64,000 bases of DNA from Thermohalobaculum sediminis (lineage in GTDB: Bacteria > Pseudomonadota > Alphaproteobacteria > Rhodobacterales > Rhodobacteraceae), in NCBI RefSeq assembly GCF_023487995.1, contig NZ_JAMFKN010000005.1, positions 62,001 to 126,000 of the forward strand. Reading direction: 5' to 3'. Every line of letters starts with the position of its first letter. The first letter of the stretch is position 1. The notes beneath the pieces are model-generated. The model saw only the letters and a program-made list of their open reading frames with translations, did no database searches and had not been told where the DNA came from. Both the position numbers and the translations under genes were made by a program. Positions 10,057-19,696 of this stretch are shown here, piece by piece.

Positions 10057-11701
10057 AGAGCGCCTCCCTGAACGGCTCCATGCCAACGCGGCGGTAGGTC
10101 TGCAGGAAGGTCTCGCGCCGCGACGTGCGCAGCTCGAGATAGCGGTCGACCAGGGTCTCGATGACGCCCGGCACCTCGTCGAATGCGAAGCCCGGCCCGG
10201 TGCGCTCGCCCAGCGATGCATCGGCCCCGGCATGGCCGCCGAGTGTGATCTGGTAGCTCTCGACCCCCGCCTTGTCGATGCCGAGGATGCCGATATGCCC
10301 GACGTGGTGGTGGCCGCAGGCATTGATGCAGCCCGAGATCTTGATCGCGAGCGGCCCGATCTCGGCCTGCCGGCGCGGATCGCCGAAACGGCGCGAGATC
10401 GCCTGCGCCACCGGGATCGAGCGGGCGGTGGCGAGCGCGCAGTAGTCGAGACCGGGGCAGGCGATGATGTCGGTCACGAGGCCGCGGTTCGGGGCGTCGA
10501 GCCCCACGCCCGCAAGGCCCCGGAACACCTTCGGCAGATCGCCCAAGCCGACCGAAGGCAGCACGATGTTCTGCTCGTGCGTCACCCGCAGCTCCGCCCC
10601 CGAATGGGCCTCGGCCAGATCCGCGAGCACGCGCATCTGCTCGGCCGTGGCGTCCCCCGGCACGCCGCCCACCGGCTTGAGCGAGACCGTGACGGCGCGA
10701 TAGCCGGGCACGCGGTGGGGGTGGGTGTTCTGCCCGACCCAGGCGGCGAAGGCGGGATCTGCCTTGAGTGCACGCTCGAAGCCCGCGTCCTCCGCGGGTC
10801 GCGCCGGCAGGGGGGCGGGCGCGAAATAGGCGGCGATGCGGGCCACCTCGGCCTCGGGCGCGGCAATGGCGGCGCGGTCGAGCCGGGCGAACTCCTCCTC
10901 CACCTGCCGGCGATATTCCTCGATTCCGAGCTCGTGGACCAGGATCTTGATGCGCGCCTTGAACTTGTTGTCGCGCCGGCCGTGCAGGTTGTAGACCCGC
11001 AGAGCGGCCTCGAGATAGGGCAGCAGGTCGGCCTTCGGCAAGAAGGCGCGCAGTTCCTTGGCCAGCATCGGCGTGCGGCCCTGGCCGCCGCCCACAAGCA
11101 CGCGATAGCCTACCTCGCCCGCGTCGTTGCGCACGATGTAGAGGCCGATGTCGTGGGTCGCCACCGCCGCGCGGTCTTCCTCGGCCGCGCTGACCGCGAT
11201 CTTGAACTTGCGCCCGAGGAAGGTGAATTCCGGGTGCAGCGACGACCACTGGCGGATCAGCTCGCAGGTCACGCGCGGGTCCTCAATCTCGTCGGGCGCG
11301 ACGCCCGCGAGAGGGTCGGAGGTGGTGTTGCGGATGCAATTGCCCGAGGTCTGGATCGCGTGCATCTCGACGGACGCGAGCGCGTCGAGGATGTCGGGCA
11401 CGTCCCTCAGCTTCGGCCAGTTGAACTGGATGTTCTGGCGCGTCGTGAAATGGCCGTAGCCGCGGTCCCAGCGCTCGGCGATCTCGGCCAGCATGCGCAT
11501 CTGCCGCGACGACAGCGTGCCATAGGGGATCGCCACCCGCAGCATGTAGGCGTGAAGCTGCAGATAGAGCCCGTTCATCAGGCGAAGCGGTTTGAACTCG
11601 TCCTCGGTGAGGCTGCCCGCAAGGCGGCGCCCGACCTGGTCGCGGAACTCGGCCACGCGGGCGCGAACGAAGCCCGCATCGAATTCGTCGTAGCGATACA
11701 T
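10040..11701 (-). CDS. cysI: Sulfite reductase hemoprotein (nitrite/sulfite reductase family)
   Basis: Siroheme and [4Fe-4S] enzyme that reduces sulfite to sulfide by six electrons; 553 residues. The cluster cysteines that also bind siroheme are Cys415 and Cys421 (CPGLDYC) and Cys458 and Cys462 (GCINACGHHH). Both half-domains of the nitrite/sulfite reductase fold are visible (for instance YGHFTTRQNIQFNWP near residue 82 and THEQNIVLP near 374). There is no flavoprotein cysJ beside it, so electrons probably come from ferredoxin or from the neighbouring DUF934 protein (inference). An assimilatory nitrite reductase is less likely given cysH in the same operon. Confidence 0.94.
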   Translation of the reverse strand: MYRYDEFDAGFVRARVAEFRDQVGRRLAGSLTEDEFKPLRLMNGLYLQLHAYMLRVAIPYGTLSSRQMRMLAEIAERWDRGYGHFTTRQNIQFNWPKLRDVPDILDALASVEMHAIQTSGNCIRNTTSDPLAGVAPDEIEDPRVTCELIRQWSSLHPEFTFLGRKFKIAVSAAEEDRAAVATHDIGLYIVRNDAGEVGYRVLVGGGQGRTPMLAKELRAFLPKADLLPYLEAALRVYNLHGRRDNKFKARIKILVHELGIEEYRRQVEEEFARLDRAAIAAPEAEVARIAAYFAPAPLPARPAEDAGFERALKADPAFAAWVGQNTHPHRVPGYRAVTVSLKPVGGVPGDATAEQMRVLADLAEAHSGAELRVTHEQNIVLPSVGLGDLPKVFRGLAGVGLDAPNRGLVTDIIACPGLDYCALATARSIPVAQAISRRFGDPRRQAEIGPLAIKISGCINACGHHHVGHIGILGIDKAGVESYQITLGGHAGADASLGERTGPGFAFDEVPGVIETLVDRYLELRTSRRETFLQTYRRVGMEPFREALYEPAH

Positions 11702-11711
11702 GGCGAGGCCC

Positions 11712-12026
11712 TCAGGCGGCGACGTCGAGCAGTGCCGCCGGCCCGACCGGGATCGTGGTCGCGCGCGATGCCTTGATCTGCTCGCGCCGCGCGATGGGCC
11801 AGGGCGTGCCGCCGGCGAGGTTCACCTCGACGGCGTAGGCGCCGACCACGAGGTTCGCGCGCTCCGCCGCCACGCCGCGCGCGGCAAGCGCCTCGGCCTC
11901 GGCCGGGGTGGTGGCAACGGCCGCCCTCGCGATCTCGCGGACCCAGGTATCGGTGCCGAGATAGACGCTGTCGCCTTCGACGAGATCGTTCGCCGCAAGA
12001 ACGCTGGGGATGAACGCCTTGGCCAT
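11712..12026 (-). CDS. DUF2849-family protein, first gene of the cys operon
   Basis: A 104-residue protein matching DUF2849, a small family found at the head of cysI-DUF934-cysH operons in alphaproteobacteria; its function is unknown. Seen: a beta-rich pattern with LGTDTWVREIARAAVA near residues 23-38 and VVGAYAVEVN near 60. It ends 10 bases before the cysI start. In related genomes a siroheme synthase (cysG) often precedes this gene; here it is absent and folP faces the other way. Confidence 0.85.
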   Translation of the reverse strand: MAKAFIPSVLAANDLVEGDSVYLGTDTWVREIARAAVATTPAEAEALAARGVAAERANLVVGAYAVEVNLAGGTPWPIARREQIKASRATTIPVGPAALLDVAA

Positions 12027-12084
12027 ATCGTGGTCTCCCGTGACTGGGGCGCCGGAATCACCTTCCGGGCGGTGCTTGCGCCTT

Positions 12085-12175
12085 AGGTAGCAATCAAGTT
12101 TGTGGAATGCAATAAATTACGAATTATGTAGCATTAATATATTAAATAACTTTTTTTATAAGTTAAAAAGATCTC
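12085..12175 (-). promoter_or_regulatory. AT-rich control region of the cys operon with two dyads
   Basis: This is one of the most AT-rich stretches of the window, between the divergent DUF2849-cys operon and folP. It holds a perfect 12-base palindrome TTAATATATTAA (12134-12145) and a perfect inverted repeat TAACTT-N7-AAGTTA (12147-12165), immediately adjacent. Such dyads suit an Rrf2- or LysR-type operator; which regulator binds is not known. The only obvious candidate in the window is the Rrf2 gene next to cysK. Confidence 0.55.
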
Positions 12176-12211
12176 TTTGACCGTGCGCGTCCCTTCGGGT
12201 ATCCGCGCGCC

Positions 12212-13252
12212 ATGCCGCCAAGCTCCTACCGCCGCTATGCCCGTCCGGTCCCGTGTGCCGATGCCCGGCCGGGCGCGTGGCGTCTTGCCGGCGGGCCGCT
12301 GTGGTTCCGCGAGGTCGAGGTGCTGCGGCGCGGCGCGCCGCCCGAGGTGCTGCCGGTGGATGCGGCGCTCGCGCTGTCACCGTCGCTCGCGCGGGCCGTG
12401 AGCCGGGCGGGGGCGCCGCGCCACCCGGTCGCCGGGCTCGACCTGTCGCATCCGGTGATCATGGGCGTGCTGAACGTGACGCCCGACAGCTTTTCCGACG
12501 GCGGGCGCCATTCGGCGGCGCGTGACGCGGTCGAACACGGTCTGGAGATGGCCGCCGCGGGGGCCGCGATCATCGACATCGGCGGCGAGTCGACCCGGCC
12601 CGGCGCCCTGCCGGTGGCCGAGAGCGAGGAACTCGCCCGGGTCCTGCCGGTGATCGAGGGGCTGAAATCCGCGGGCTGTCCGGTGCCGCTGTCGATCGAC
12701 ACGCGCAACGCGGGCGTGGCGCGCGCGGCGCTGGCGGCGGGGGCCATGCTGTTCAACGACGTCTCGGCCCTGACGCACGACCCCGCGAGCCTTGGGGTCG
12801 CGCGCGAGGCCCCGGCCGTCTGCCTCATGCACGCGCTCGGCGACCCGCAGACGATGCAGCAGGACCCGCGCTATGACGATGTGCTGCTGGACGTCTATGA
12901 CTGGCTCGACGCGCGTGTCGAGGCGGCCGAGCAGGCGGGCATCGCCCGCGCGCGGGTGCTGGTCGATCCGGGCATCGGCTTCGGCAAGGCGCTCGAGCAC
13001 AATCTCGCATTGCTCCGGCGCCTGTCGCTGTTCCACGGCCTGGGCTGCGGGCTGCTGCTGGGCGTCTCGCGCAAGCGCTTCATCGGCACGCTGTCGGGCG
13101 AACCTGAGGCCGCGCGTCGTGCGCCGGGCTCGATCGCCGCGGGGCTTTCCGGCCTCGATCAGGGCGCACATGTGATCCGGGTGCACGACGTGGCCGAGAC
13201 GGCGCAGGCCGTGGCGGTCTGGCGCGCGCTGAGGGAGGGAGGGCAGAGATGA
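12212..13252 (+). CDS. folP: Dihydropteroate synthase
   Basis: Condenses dihydropterin pyrophosphate with p-aminobenzoate in folate synthesis. The signature [14 protein letters not shown] lies at residues 85-98, and the second signature appears as [15 protein letters not shown]. The product (346 residues) is longer than E. coli FolP (282) because of an N-terminal extension of about 75 residues without a recognisable domain; similar extensions occur in Rhodobacteraceae. A start near residue 77 is unlikely because the upstream frame stays open and coding-like. The stop overlaps the glmM ATG (ATGA), the classic folP-glmM arrangement. Confidence 0.96.
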   Translation: MPPSSYRRYARPVPCADARPGAWRLAGGPLWFREVEVLRRGAPPEVLPVDAALALSPSLARAVSRAGAPRHPVAGLDLSHPVIMGVLNVTPDSFSDGGRHSAARDAVEHGLEMAAAGAAIIDIGGESTRPGALPVAESEELARVLPVIEGLKSAGCPVPLSIDTRNAGVARAALAAGAMLFNDVSALTHDPASLGVAREAPAVCLMHALGDPQTMQQDPRYDDVLLDVYDWLDARVEAAEQAGIARARVLVDPGIGFGKALEHNLALLRRLSLFHGLGCGLLLGVSRKRFIGTLSGEPEAARRAPGSIAAGLSGLDQGAHVIRVHDVAETAQAVAVWRALREGGQR

Positions 13253-14592
13253 CCCGCAAGCTCTTCGGGACCGACGGCATCCGCGGCCGGGCGAACACCG
13301 ATCCCATGACCGCCGAAGTGGCGATGCGGCTGGGCATGGCGGCTGGCCGGCACTTCAGCACGGGGACGCGGCGGCACACCGTGGTGATCGGCAAGGACAC
13401 GCGGCGGTCGGGCTACATGCTGGAATATGCGCTGGCGGCGGGGTTCGTCTCGGTCGGCATGGACGTGCAGATGCTGGGGCCCATCCCGACGCCCGCCGTG
13501 GGGATGCTGACGCAGTCGCTGCGCGCCGACGTGGGCGTGATGATCTCGGCCAGCCACAACCCGTTCGAGGACAACGGCATCAAGCTGTTCGGCCCCGACG
13601 GCTACAAGCTGTCGGACGAGATCGAGGCCGAGATCGAGCGCCTGATGGAGGCGCCGGTCGACCTCGCCCCCCCCAGCCGGATCGGCGTCATGGAGAGGCT
13701 CGACGACGGCCATGCGCGCTACATCGAGTTCGCCAAGGCGACGTTTCCCCGGCGCCGCGGCCTCGACGGGCTCAAGGTGGTGATCGACTGCGCAAACGGC
13801 GCGGCCTATTCGGTCGCCCCCCGCGTGCTGTGGGAGTTGGGCGCCGAGATCGTGAAGATCGGCGTGAACCCTAACGGCGAGAACATCAACCGCGGCTGCG
13901 GCTCGACCGACCCCGCGGCTTGCCAGAAAGCAGTGCTCGAAGCGGGCGCCGACATCGGCATCGCGCTCGATGGCGACGCCGACCGGGTGCACTTGATCGA
14001 CGAGAAGGGCCGGGTGATCGACGGCGACCAGATCATGGCGCTGATCGCCACGCGCTGGGCCGCGGCCGGGCGGCTGGCGAGGAACACGCTGGTCACCACG
14101 GTGATGTCGAACCTGGGCCTCGAGCGGCTGCTGGCCGCGCAGGACATCGCGCTGGTGCGCACCCGCGTCGGCGATCGCTATGTCGTCGAGGCGATGCGCG
14201 AAGGCGGCTACAACCTGGGCGGCGAGCAGTCGGGGCATGTCGTGCTCGCCGACCATGTCACCACTGGCGACGGCCTGCTGGCGGCGCTGCAGGTGCTCGA
14301 CGCGGTGGTCACCGAGGGGCGCCCGACCTCCGAGGTCTGCGCGATGTTCGAGCCCTTCCCCCAGCTCCTGAAGAACGTCCGCTTCCAGGCGACGGCCCGT
14401 CCGCTCGAGGACGCTGCGGTGCGCGCGGCCATCCGGGAGGGCGAGGCGGCGCTGGGCGCGACCGGCCGGCTGGTGATCCGTCCCTCGGGAACCGAGCCGG
14501 TGATCCGGGTCATGGGCGAGGCGGAGGACCCCGCCCGCCTCGCGGCCGTCGTCGATTCGATCTGCGAGGCCGTGACGCGGGCGGCCGGTTGA
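13249..14592 (+). CDS. glmM: Phosphoglucosamine mutase
   Basis: Interconverts glucosamine-6-phosphate and glucosamine-1-phosphate for UDP-GlcNAc, peptidoglycan and LPS synthesis. The 447-residue protein starts [16 protein letters not shown]; the phosphorylated serine is Ser102 in [13 protein letters not shown], the Mg-binding loop is DGDADR (241-246), and the phosphate-binding end is [12 protein letters not shown]. The length matches the family (about 445). It is coupled to folP by a 4-base overlap and converges on argC. Confidence 0.98.
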   Translation: MTRKLFGTDGIRGRANTDPMTAEVAMRLGMAAGRHFSTGTRRHTVVIGKDTRRSGYMLEYALAAGFVSVGMDVQMLGPIPTPAVGMLTQSLRADVGVMISASHNPFEDNGIKLFGPDGYKLSDEIEAEIERLMEAPVDLAPPSRIGVMERLDDGHARYIEFAKATFPRRRGLDGLKVVIDCANGAAYSVAPRVLWELGAEIVKIGVNPNGENINRGCGSTDPAACQKAVLEAGADIGIALDGDADRVHLIDEKGRVIDGDQIMALIATRWAAAGRLARNTLVTTVMSNLGLERLLAAQDIALVRTRVGDRYVVEAMREGGYNLGGEQSGHVVLADHVTTGDGLLAALQVLDAVVTEGRPTSEVCAMFEPFPQLLKNVRFQATARPLEDAAVRAAIREGEAALGATGRLVIRPSGTEPVIRVMGEAEDPARLAAVVDSICEAVTRAAG

Positions 14593-14596
14593 GGGG

Positions 14597-15523
14597 TCAG
14601 AGCCCCTCGGCCTCGTCGATCCCCAGCATCAGGTTGAGGTTCTGCACCGCCGCGCCTGACGCCCCCTTGCCGAGGTTGTCGAGCACCGCGATCAGCACCA
14701 CGCGCCCCGACGCGGCGTCGCCATGCACCGAAAGCTCGAGCATGTTGGTGCCGTTCAGGTGCTGCGGGTCGATGCGCGCGCCGTAGTGGTCGGGCTCGAC
14801 CACCGTCACGAAACGGCTCGCGGCGTAATGCGCGCGCAGGGCCTCGGCCAGGTCGCGGGCTCTGGGCGTGCCGGGCAGGGTCGCGAGATGCAGCGGCACC
14901 TGCACGATCATGCCCTGCGCGAAGCGACCCACCGAGGGCACGAAGATCGGCGTGACCGAAAGCCCCGAGTAGACCCGCATCTCGGGCAGGTGCTTGTGCG
15001 ACTGCGCCGTGCCATAGACGAAGAAGTCGCCAGCCGTCCCCGCTGCGAACTCCTCGATCATCGACTTGCCGCCACCAGAATACCCGCTGACCGCGTTGAT
15101 CGAGACCGGGTGATCCGCGGGCAGAAGCCCCGCATCGACCAGCGGCCGGATCAGCGCGACCGCGCCGGTCGGGTAGCATCCGGGGTTCGACACGCGCCGC
15201 GACGCGGCCACGGCAGCGGCCTGCCCGGGGGTCAGTTCGGCGAAGCCGTAGACCCAGTCGGGATCGACCCGGTTCGCGGTGCTCGCGTCGATCAGCCGGG
15301 TGCCGAGGTTGTCGCACAGCGCCACCGCCTCGCGCGCCGCCTGGTCGGGCAGGCAGAGGATGGCCACGTCCGCCGCGGCGAAGGCCTCGCGCCGGGCCTC
15401 GGGATCCTTGCGGCGCTCGCTTGCCACGCGGATCAGGTCGACATCGGCGCGTCGCTGCAGCCGCTCGCGGATCTGGAGTCCGGTCGTGCCTGCCTCGCCG
15501 TCGATGAAGATCCTGTGCGCCAT
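14597..15523 (-). CDS. argC: N-acetyl-gamma-glutamyl-phosphate reductase, short (type 2) form
   Basis: NADPH-dependent third step of arginine synthesis. The 308-residue product is the short ArgC type (about 310 residues) rather than the 340-residue form. Seen: an N-terminal nucleotide-binding fold ([12 protein letters not shown], 7-18), the catalytic Cys116 in [10 protein letters not shown], and the C-terminal segment [17 protein letters not shown]. The ATG at 15523 is chosen because upstream in-frame codons read as low-complexity Pro/Arg. Other arg genes are not in the window. Confidence 0.95.
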   Translation of the reverse strand: MAHRIFIDGEAGTTGLQIRERLQRRADVDLIRVASERRKDPEARREAFAAADVAILCLPDQAAREAVALCDNLGTRLIDASTANRVDPDWVYGFAELTPGQAAAVAASRRVSNPGCYPTGAVALIRPLVDAGLLPADHPVSINAVSGYSGGGKSMIEEFAAGTAGDFFVYGTAQSHKHLPEMRVYSGLSVTPIFVPSVGRFAQGMIVQVPLHLATLPGTPRARDLAEALRAHYAASRFVTVVEPDHYGARIDPQHLNGTNMLELSVHGDAASGRVVLIAVLDNLGKGASGAAVQNLNLMLGIDEAEGL

Positions 15524-15632
15524 TCCGGACGCCTCCCCTGAGCTGCGCCCGACCGTCGGGCGCGCCCATTCCGTTAGCGCCATCGCGTCGTCCGGGCAAG
15601 GATGCGCTGCACCGGGCGGCCCGGGCGGGTGT

Positions 15633-16676
15633 TCAGGCGGGCATGGCCGTTGCCGCGGAAATGCGGCCGCCCGCGATGCGCCCGGCGGCCGTGTCGGGCG
15701 AGACGCCCTCGGCCTCGGCCTCGGCGAGGATCTCGAGCAGGGTGTCCGGAATGCTTTCGAGCCGGGCCTTCGCCTCGGCGTCCGCAAGGCCCGCGAAGGG
15801 CCGCGCGACCGAGATCAGGCCGCCCGCGTTCACCAGATAGTCGGGCGCGTAGAGGATGCCGCGCGCCAGCAGCCGCGCGCCGTCGGCGGGCGTTGCAAGC
15901 TGGTTGTTCGCCGCGCCGCAGACGATGGGCGCGGCAAGCTCCGGGATCGTCGTCGCGTTGAGCACGGCGCCCAGCGCGCAGGGCGCGAACACGTCGGCGG
16001 GCGTCCGGTGGGCGTCGTCCGGCGCGACCGCGCGTGCCGCCCCGCGGGCAAGCGCCGCCTCGACCGCCTCGGGCCGGATGTCGGCGACGCTGACCTCGGC
16101 GCCCGCGTCGATCAGGTGCGCGGCAAGGCTTGCTCCCACATGGCCGAGTCCCGTGACGGTCACCCGCAGCCCTTCGAGGCCACGGCCGAGGCGGTAGCGC
16201 GCCGCCGCCCCGATCGAAAGGAACACGCCCCGCGCCGTCCATGGCGAGGGGTCGCCGGCGCCACCCGAGACGCCCGAGACATGGCGGGTCTCTCGCGCGA
16301 TCTCGTCCATGTCGGCGACGGTGGCGCCCACGTCCTCGGCGACGATGTAACGCCCGGCGAGGCGCTCGACCGCGCGGCCCATGGCGCGCATCATCGCGGG
16401 CGTCTTGGGCCGATCCGGCGCGACCATCATCACCGACTTGCCTCCGCCAAGCTTCAAGCCCGCCAGCGCGGCCTTGAAGCTCATCCCGCGCGAGAGGCGC
16501 AGCACGTCGGTCACGGCCTCGGCCTCGGAGGCATAGCTCCAGATCCGGCAGCCGCCGAGCGCGGGGCCCAGCATCGTGTCGTGGACGGCGATGATCGCGC
16601 GCATGCCCGATGCGGCGTCATGGGCGAATACCACCTGCTCGTGATCGTCGAAATCGGGATGGGTGAACAGTTCCAT
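15633..16676 (-). CDS. Leucine/valine dehydrogenase-like amino-acid dehydrogenase
   Basis: NAD-dependent oxidative deaminase of the Glu/Leu/Phe/Val dehydrogenase superfamily, 347 residues, the usual size of leucine dehydrogenase. The two catalytic lysines fall at Lys68 (MSFKAALAG) and Lys80 (LGGGKSVM), the same numbering as in Bacillus leucine dehydrogenase; EDVGAT (114-119) carries the catalytic Asp. The Rossmann motif is GLGHVG (176-181). Substrate choice among leucine, valine and phenylalanine cannot be fixed by eye. The ATG at 16676 follows a GGGGAGG ribosome site. It would start branched-chain amino-acid catabolism. Confidence 0.85.
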   Translation of the reverse strand: MELFTHPDFDDHEQVVFAHDAASGMRAIIAVHDTMLGPALGGCRIWSYASEAEAVTDVLRLSRGMSFKAALAGLKLGGGKSVMMVAPDRPKTPAMMRAMGRAVERLAGRYIVAEDVGATVADMDEIARETRHVSGVSGGAGDPSPWTARGVFLSIGAAARYRLGRGLEGLRVTVTGLGHVGASLAAHLIDAGAEVSVADIRPEAVEAALARGAARAVAPDDAHRTPADVFAPCALGAVLNATTIPELAAPIVCGAANNQLATPADGARLLARGILYAPDYLVNAGGLISVARPFAGLADAEAKARLESIPDTLLEILAEAEAEGVSPDTAAGRIAGGRISAATAMPA

Positions 16677-16827
16677 GGGCGACCTCCCCGGCCATTCTGG
16701 TGTCGTTGGCACGCAGGATGGCGGGCGCGCGCGATCACATCAAATGACGGTTCGTTCTGTCGCGCCGGCCGCGCGGCATCGGGCTGGACGGGCTGCGGGC
16801 CAAGGTGCCGCGAAAGAAAGTTTCGCG

Positions 16828-17454
16828 TCACGACATGGAGTTTTCGCCATCGCCGGCCGGCGCGCGAATCACCCCTCGGAGCGGCTTGACCAGCAGTACC
16901 CAGTCGCGCCCCGCGCCCTGCCAGCGGCCGCGCACCATGGCCCGCCGCGCGCGCTCGGCATAGCCCGTGCGCTCGTAGAGGCGGCGGGCTCCCTCGTTCG
17001 CATCGGCCACGATGATGCTCATGGCCGGGCAGCCTTCGTCGCGCGCAATCTCCTCGGCGAGCCCCAGAAGCCGCGAGCCGAGGCCCCGCCCTCGCGCCTC
17101 AGGGTAGGCGGCGAGGACGTTCACATACCATGTCGAGGGCACGAGGTTCTCGAGTTCGATCAGGGGCACCACCTCGGGCGGAAGGTCGCCGGTGATCTCT
17201 TCGGGCTCGGCGCCGACCGCATAGCCGGTGAGGGCCGCGCGCACGCCGTCCCCCTCGTCTGCCACGACGATGAGGGCGCTCGCGGTCTTGTCGGCCTGAC
17301 GCCTGCGGCCAACCTCCCACGGATCCTCGCCCGGCGCGGCCATGCCGGTCCAGAGCGTGAGCGGCAGCCCCTCGCCCGCGAAGTTCACGAGATCCGCCAG
17401 TGCGGGCGCATCGTCCCGGGTCGCGAGGCGGAAGGGGAAGGGAAGCTCGATCAT
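16828..17454 (-). CDS. GNAT-family N-acetyltransferase
   Basis: A 208-residue protein with a single GNAT domain. The acetyl-CoA binding motif A appears as ARGRGLGSRLLGLAEE (near 128-143), preceded by the beta strand WYVNVLAAYPE and followed by IIVADANEGARRLYERTGY, the standard motif B and the bulge. The start at 17454 (ATG, MIELPFPFRLATRDD) gives the normal opening of the fold; longer in-frame starts add low-complexity sequence. The substrate is unknown. It is divergent from the GST gene. Confidence 0.85.
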   Translation of the reverse strand: MIELPFPFRLATRDDAPALADLVNFAGEGLPLTLWTGMAAPGEDPWEVGRRRQADKTASALIVVADEGDGVRAALTGYAVGAEPEEITGDLPPEVVPLIELENLVPSTWYVNVLAAYPEARGRGLGSRLLGLAEEIARDEGCPAMSIIVADANEGARRLYERTGYAERARRAMVRGRWQGAGRDWVLLVKPLRGVIRAPAGDGENSMS

Positions 17455-17632
17455 CGCGCGGCTGCCATCCTGCTGCACCGATCCCGCGATACTGTCACGC
17501 AGGCCTCGGCGCGGCCACCCTTCGCGCCCGTTCACGCAATGGCGTCTTGCGCCGCGCCATGCGGTGCTGTTTCGCTGGCGTCGCTGCCCCCGCGCGAGCC
17601 GCCCGAGACCGTAGCCGACCCCGGAGAACGCC

Positions 17633-18253
17633 ATGATCACCCTGCACCTCGCCCGCCATACCATCTCGCTCGCGGCGCTGATCGCGCTCGAGGAGGCGGG
17701 CGCCAACTACGAGCTTCGCTGGATCGACTTCAAGACGGCCGAGCAGCGCGGTCCCGGCTATCTCGCGATCAACCCCAAGGGCCGCGTGCCCTCGCTGGTG
17801 ACCGAGCGCGGCATCCTGACCGAGACGCCGGCCATTCTCGCCTTCATCGCGCAGACCTACCCGCAGGCGCGGCTTGCGCCGGTCGATGATCCCTTTGCCT
17901 TTGCCGAGGTGCAGGCGCTGAACTGCTATCTCGCCTCGACTGTGCACGTCGCGCACGCCCATCGGATGCGCGGTTCGCGCTGGGCCGACGACCCTGCCGC
18001 CATCGCCGAGATGAAGCGCAAGGCGCCCGAGGTGGTGACGCAGGTGTTCGAGTTGATCGAGCGCGACCTGCCCGCCGATGGCTGGGCGGTGGGCGGGGCC
18101 TTTTCGATCGCCGACGCCTACCTGTTCACGCTGGCGCAGTGGCTGGAAGGCGACGGCGCCGATGTCGCGAAACTGCCCAAGGTGCTGGCGCATCGCGAGC
18201 GGGTGAGGGCCCGACCCGCGGTGGCACGGGCGCTGGCGATCGAGAAGGGCTGA
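17633..18253 (+). CDS. Glutathione S-transferase family protein
   Basis: A 206-residue cytosolic-type GST: thioredoxin-fold N-terminal domain (residues 1 to about 78) with the cis-proline segment GRVPSLVTERG and the glutathione-gamma-Glu contact TETPAILAFIA, then an all-helical C-terminal domain with GAFSIADAYLF, the N-capping box of GSTs. The likely activating residue is Thr10 or Ser12 in ARHTISLAAL. Bacterial GSTs detoxify electrophiles or act in catabolism; the substrate is not predictable. It stands alone upstream of the serC promoter region. Confidence 0.9.
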   Translation: MITLHLARHTISLAALIALEEAGANYELRWIDFKTAEQRGPGYLAINPKGRVPSLVTERGILTETPAILAFIAQTYPQARLAPVDDPFAFAEVQALNCYLASTVHVAHAHRMRGSRWADDPAAIAEMKRKAPEVVTQVFELIERDLPADGWAVGGAFSIADAYLFTLAQWLEGDGADVAKLPKVLAHRERVRARPAVARALAIEKG

Positions 18254-18294
18254 CACAGGGCCCGGATGCGACACCTGCGGCTCCGCTTGCGACA

Positions 18295-18406
18295 TCAACC
18301 CGGTTGACGCGACCCCCGACCCGCGCGTAAGCGGTTCGTGGGTGCGCCGCCGGCAGGGCGGGTGGCGGCGGACTCAGGAATCCCGCCCTGACGACGGAGC
18401 GCGTCC
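18295..18406 (+). promoter_or_regulatory. serC promoter, operator-like palindrome and structured leader (probable serC RNA motif)
   Basis: A perfect palindrome TCAACC-C-GGTTGA (18295-18307) overlaps a TTGACG -35-like hexamer (18304-18309). Downstream, the leader holds a 9-bp GC stem CAGGGCGGG (18354-18362) / CCCGCCCTG (18382-18390), then GGAG eight bases before the ATG. A conserved serC leader RNA motif has been described upstream of serC-serA operons in alphaproteobacteria (established knowledge); that this is an example is inferred from position and hairpin only. The stem close to the ribosome site suits control of translation or attenuation. Confidence 0.5.
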
Positions 18407-19582
18407 ATGACGTTCCCCTCCACGCCCGAGCTGCGTCCTCGGCGTCCCGAATTCTCCTCAGGTCCCTGTGCGAAGCGTCCCGGCTGGTCGGCCGAGACGG
18501 TGGCGGCGCGCGCCTTCCTCGGCCGCTCGCACCGCGCCGCGGCCCCCAAGGCGCAACTGAAATCGGTGATCGACCGCACCGCCCGGCTGCTGGGCGTCCC
18601 CGCGGGCTACCGCGTCGGCATCGTGCCCGCCTCCGACACCGGCGCGGTCGAGATGGCGATGTGGTCGATGCTGGGCGCGCGCCCGGTCGACATCCTGGTG
18701 TGGGAGAGCTTTGGCGCGGGCTGGGCCACGGATGCGGTCAAGCAGCTCAAGCTGGCCGACTGCCGGGTGATCGAGGCGCCCTATGGCGCGCTGCCCGACC
18801 TGACCACGGTGCGGCCCGAGGCCGATGTGGTGTTCACCTGGAACGGCACCACCTCGGGCGCCCGGGTGCCCGATGCCGGCTGGATCGCCGCCGACCGCGA
18901 AGGTCTGACGATCTGCGACGCAACCTCGGCCGCCTTCGCGCAGCCGCTCGACTGGGGCAAGCTCGATGTCGTCACCTTCTCGTGGCAGAAGGTGATGGGC
19001 GGCGAGGGTGCGCATGGCGTGCTGGTCCTGAGTCCCCGCGCGGTCGAGCGGCTTGAGAGCTTCGTGCCGCCCCGCCCGCTGCCCAAGATCTTCCGCCTCA
19101 CCAAGGGGGGCAAGCTGATCGACGGCATCTTCGCCGGCGAGACGATCAATACCCCCTCGATGCTGGCGGTGGCCGATTACGATGATGCGCTGGCCTGGGG
19201 CGAGGGCATTGGCGGGCTGCCCGCGCTGATGGCCCGCGCGGATGCGAACTTCGCGGCGTTGCAGGGCTGGGTCGACCGCGCGCCGTGGGTCGAGAACCTG
19301 GTGGCCGAGGCCGCGCATCGCTCGAACACCTCCGTCTGCCTGCGGCTCGTCGATCCCGCGGTCGCAGCACTCGACGACGCGGGGCAGCGGGCCTTCGTCA
19401 AGGCGATGGTGAGCGCGCTCGAACGCGAGGGCGTGGCCTTCGACATCGGCGGCTATCGCGATGCGCCGCCGGGCCTTCGGATCTGGTGCGGCGCCACGGT
19501 CGATGCGGCCGACATCGAGGCGCTGACGACCTGGCTCGACTGGGCGTTCGAGACCGTGAAGGCCCAGCGCGCCGCCGCCTGA
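18407..19582 (+). CDS. serC: Phosphoserine aminotransferase
   Basis: PLP enzyme that makes 3-phosphoserine (serine synthesis) and acts in pyridoxal phosphate synthesis. The 391-residue protein has the PLP lysine Lys195 in [15 protein letters not shown], and opens with [15 protein letters not shown], the usual N-terminal substrate loop. It is the longer alphaproteobacterial form (about 390 residues versus 362 in E. coli). It precedes serA with a 114-base gap containing a strong hairpin, and is probably controlled by the leader just upstream. Confidence 0.97.
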   Translation: MTFPSTPELRPRRPEFSSGPCAKRPGWSAETVAARAFLGRSHRAAAPKAQLKSVIDRTARLLGVPAGYRVGIVPASDTGAVEMAMWSMLGARPVDILVWESFGAGWATDAVKQLKLADCRVIEAPYGALPDLTTVRPEADVVFTWNGTTSGARVPDAGWIAADREGLTICDATSAAFAQPLDWGKLDVVTFSWQKVMGGEGAHGVLVLSPRAVERLESFVPPRPLPKIFRLTKGGKLIDGIFAGETINTPSMLAVADYDDALAWGEGIGGLPALMARADANFAALQGWVDRAPWVENLVAEAAHRSNTSVCLRLVDPAVAALDDAGQRAFVKAMVSALEREGVAFDIGGYRDAPPGLRIWCGATVDAADIEALTTWLDWAFETVKAQRAAA

Positions 19583-19590
19583 GGCCCCGG

Positions 19591-19614
19591 CCCCCTCCCG
19601 CCAGCGGGAGGGGG
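19591..19614 (+). terminator. Hairpin between serC and serA
   Basis: Perfect 10-bp stem CCCCCTCCCG / CGGGAGGGGG with a CCAG loop, 8 bases after the serC stop. There is no U-tract, so it may be a processing or partial-termination hairpin that sets the serC:serA ratio rather than a full terminator. Confidence 0.55.
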
Positions 19615-19696
19615 CGTCAGCGTCACCGACAGCAGCATTGCGGCGACCGGCGAGAGGCACCGCCCCCGGACCGCCCCCGAACGAAGGACGTAAGAC

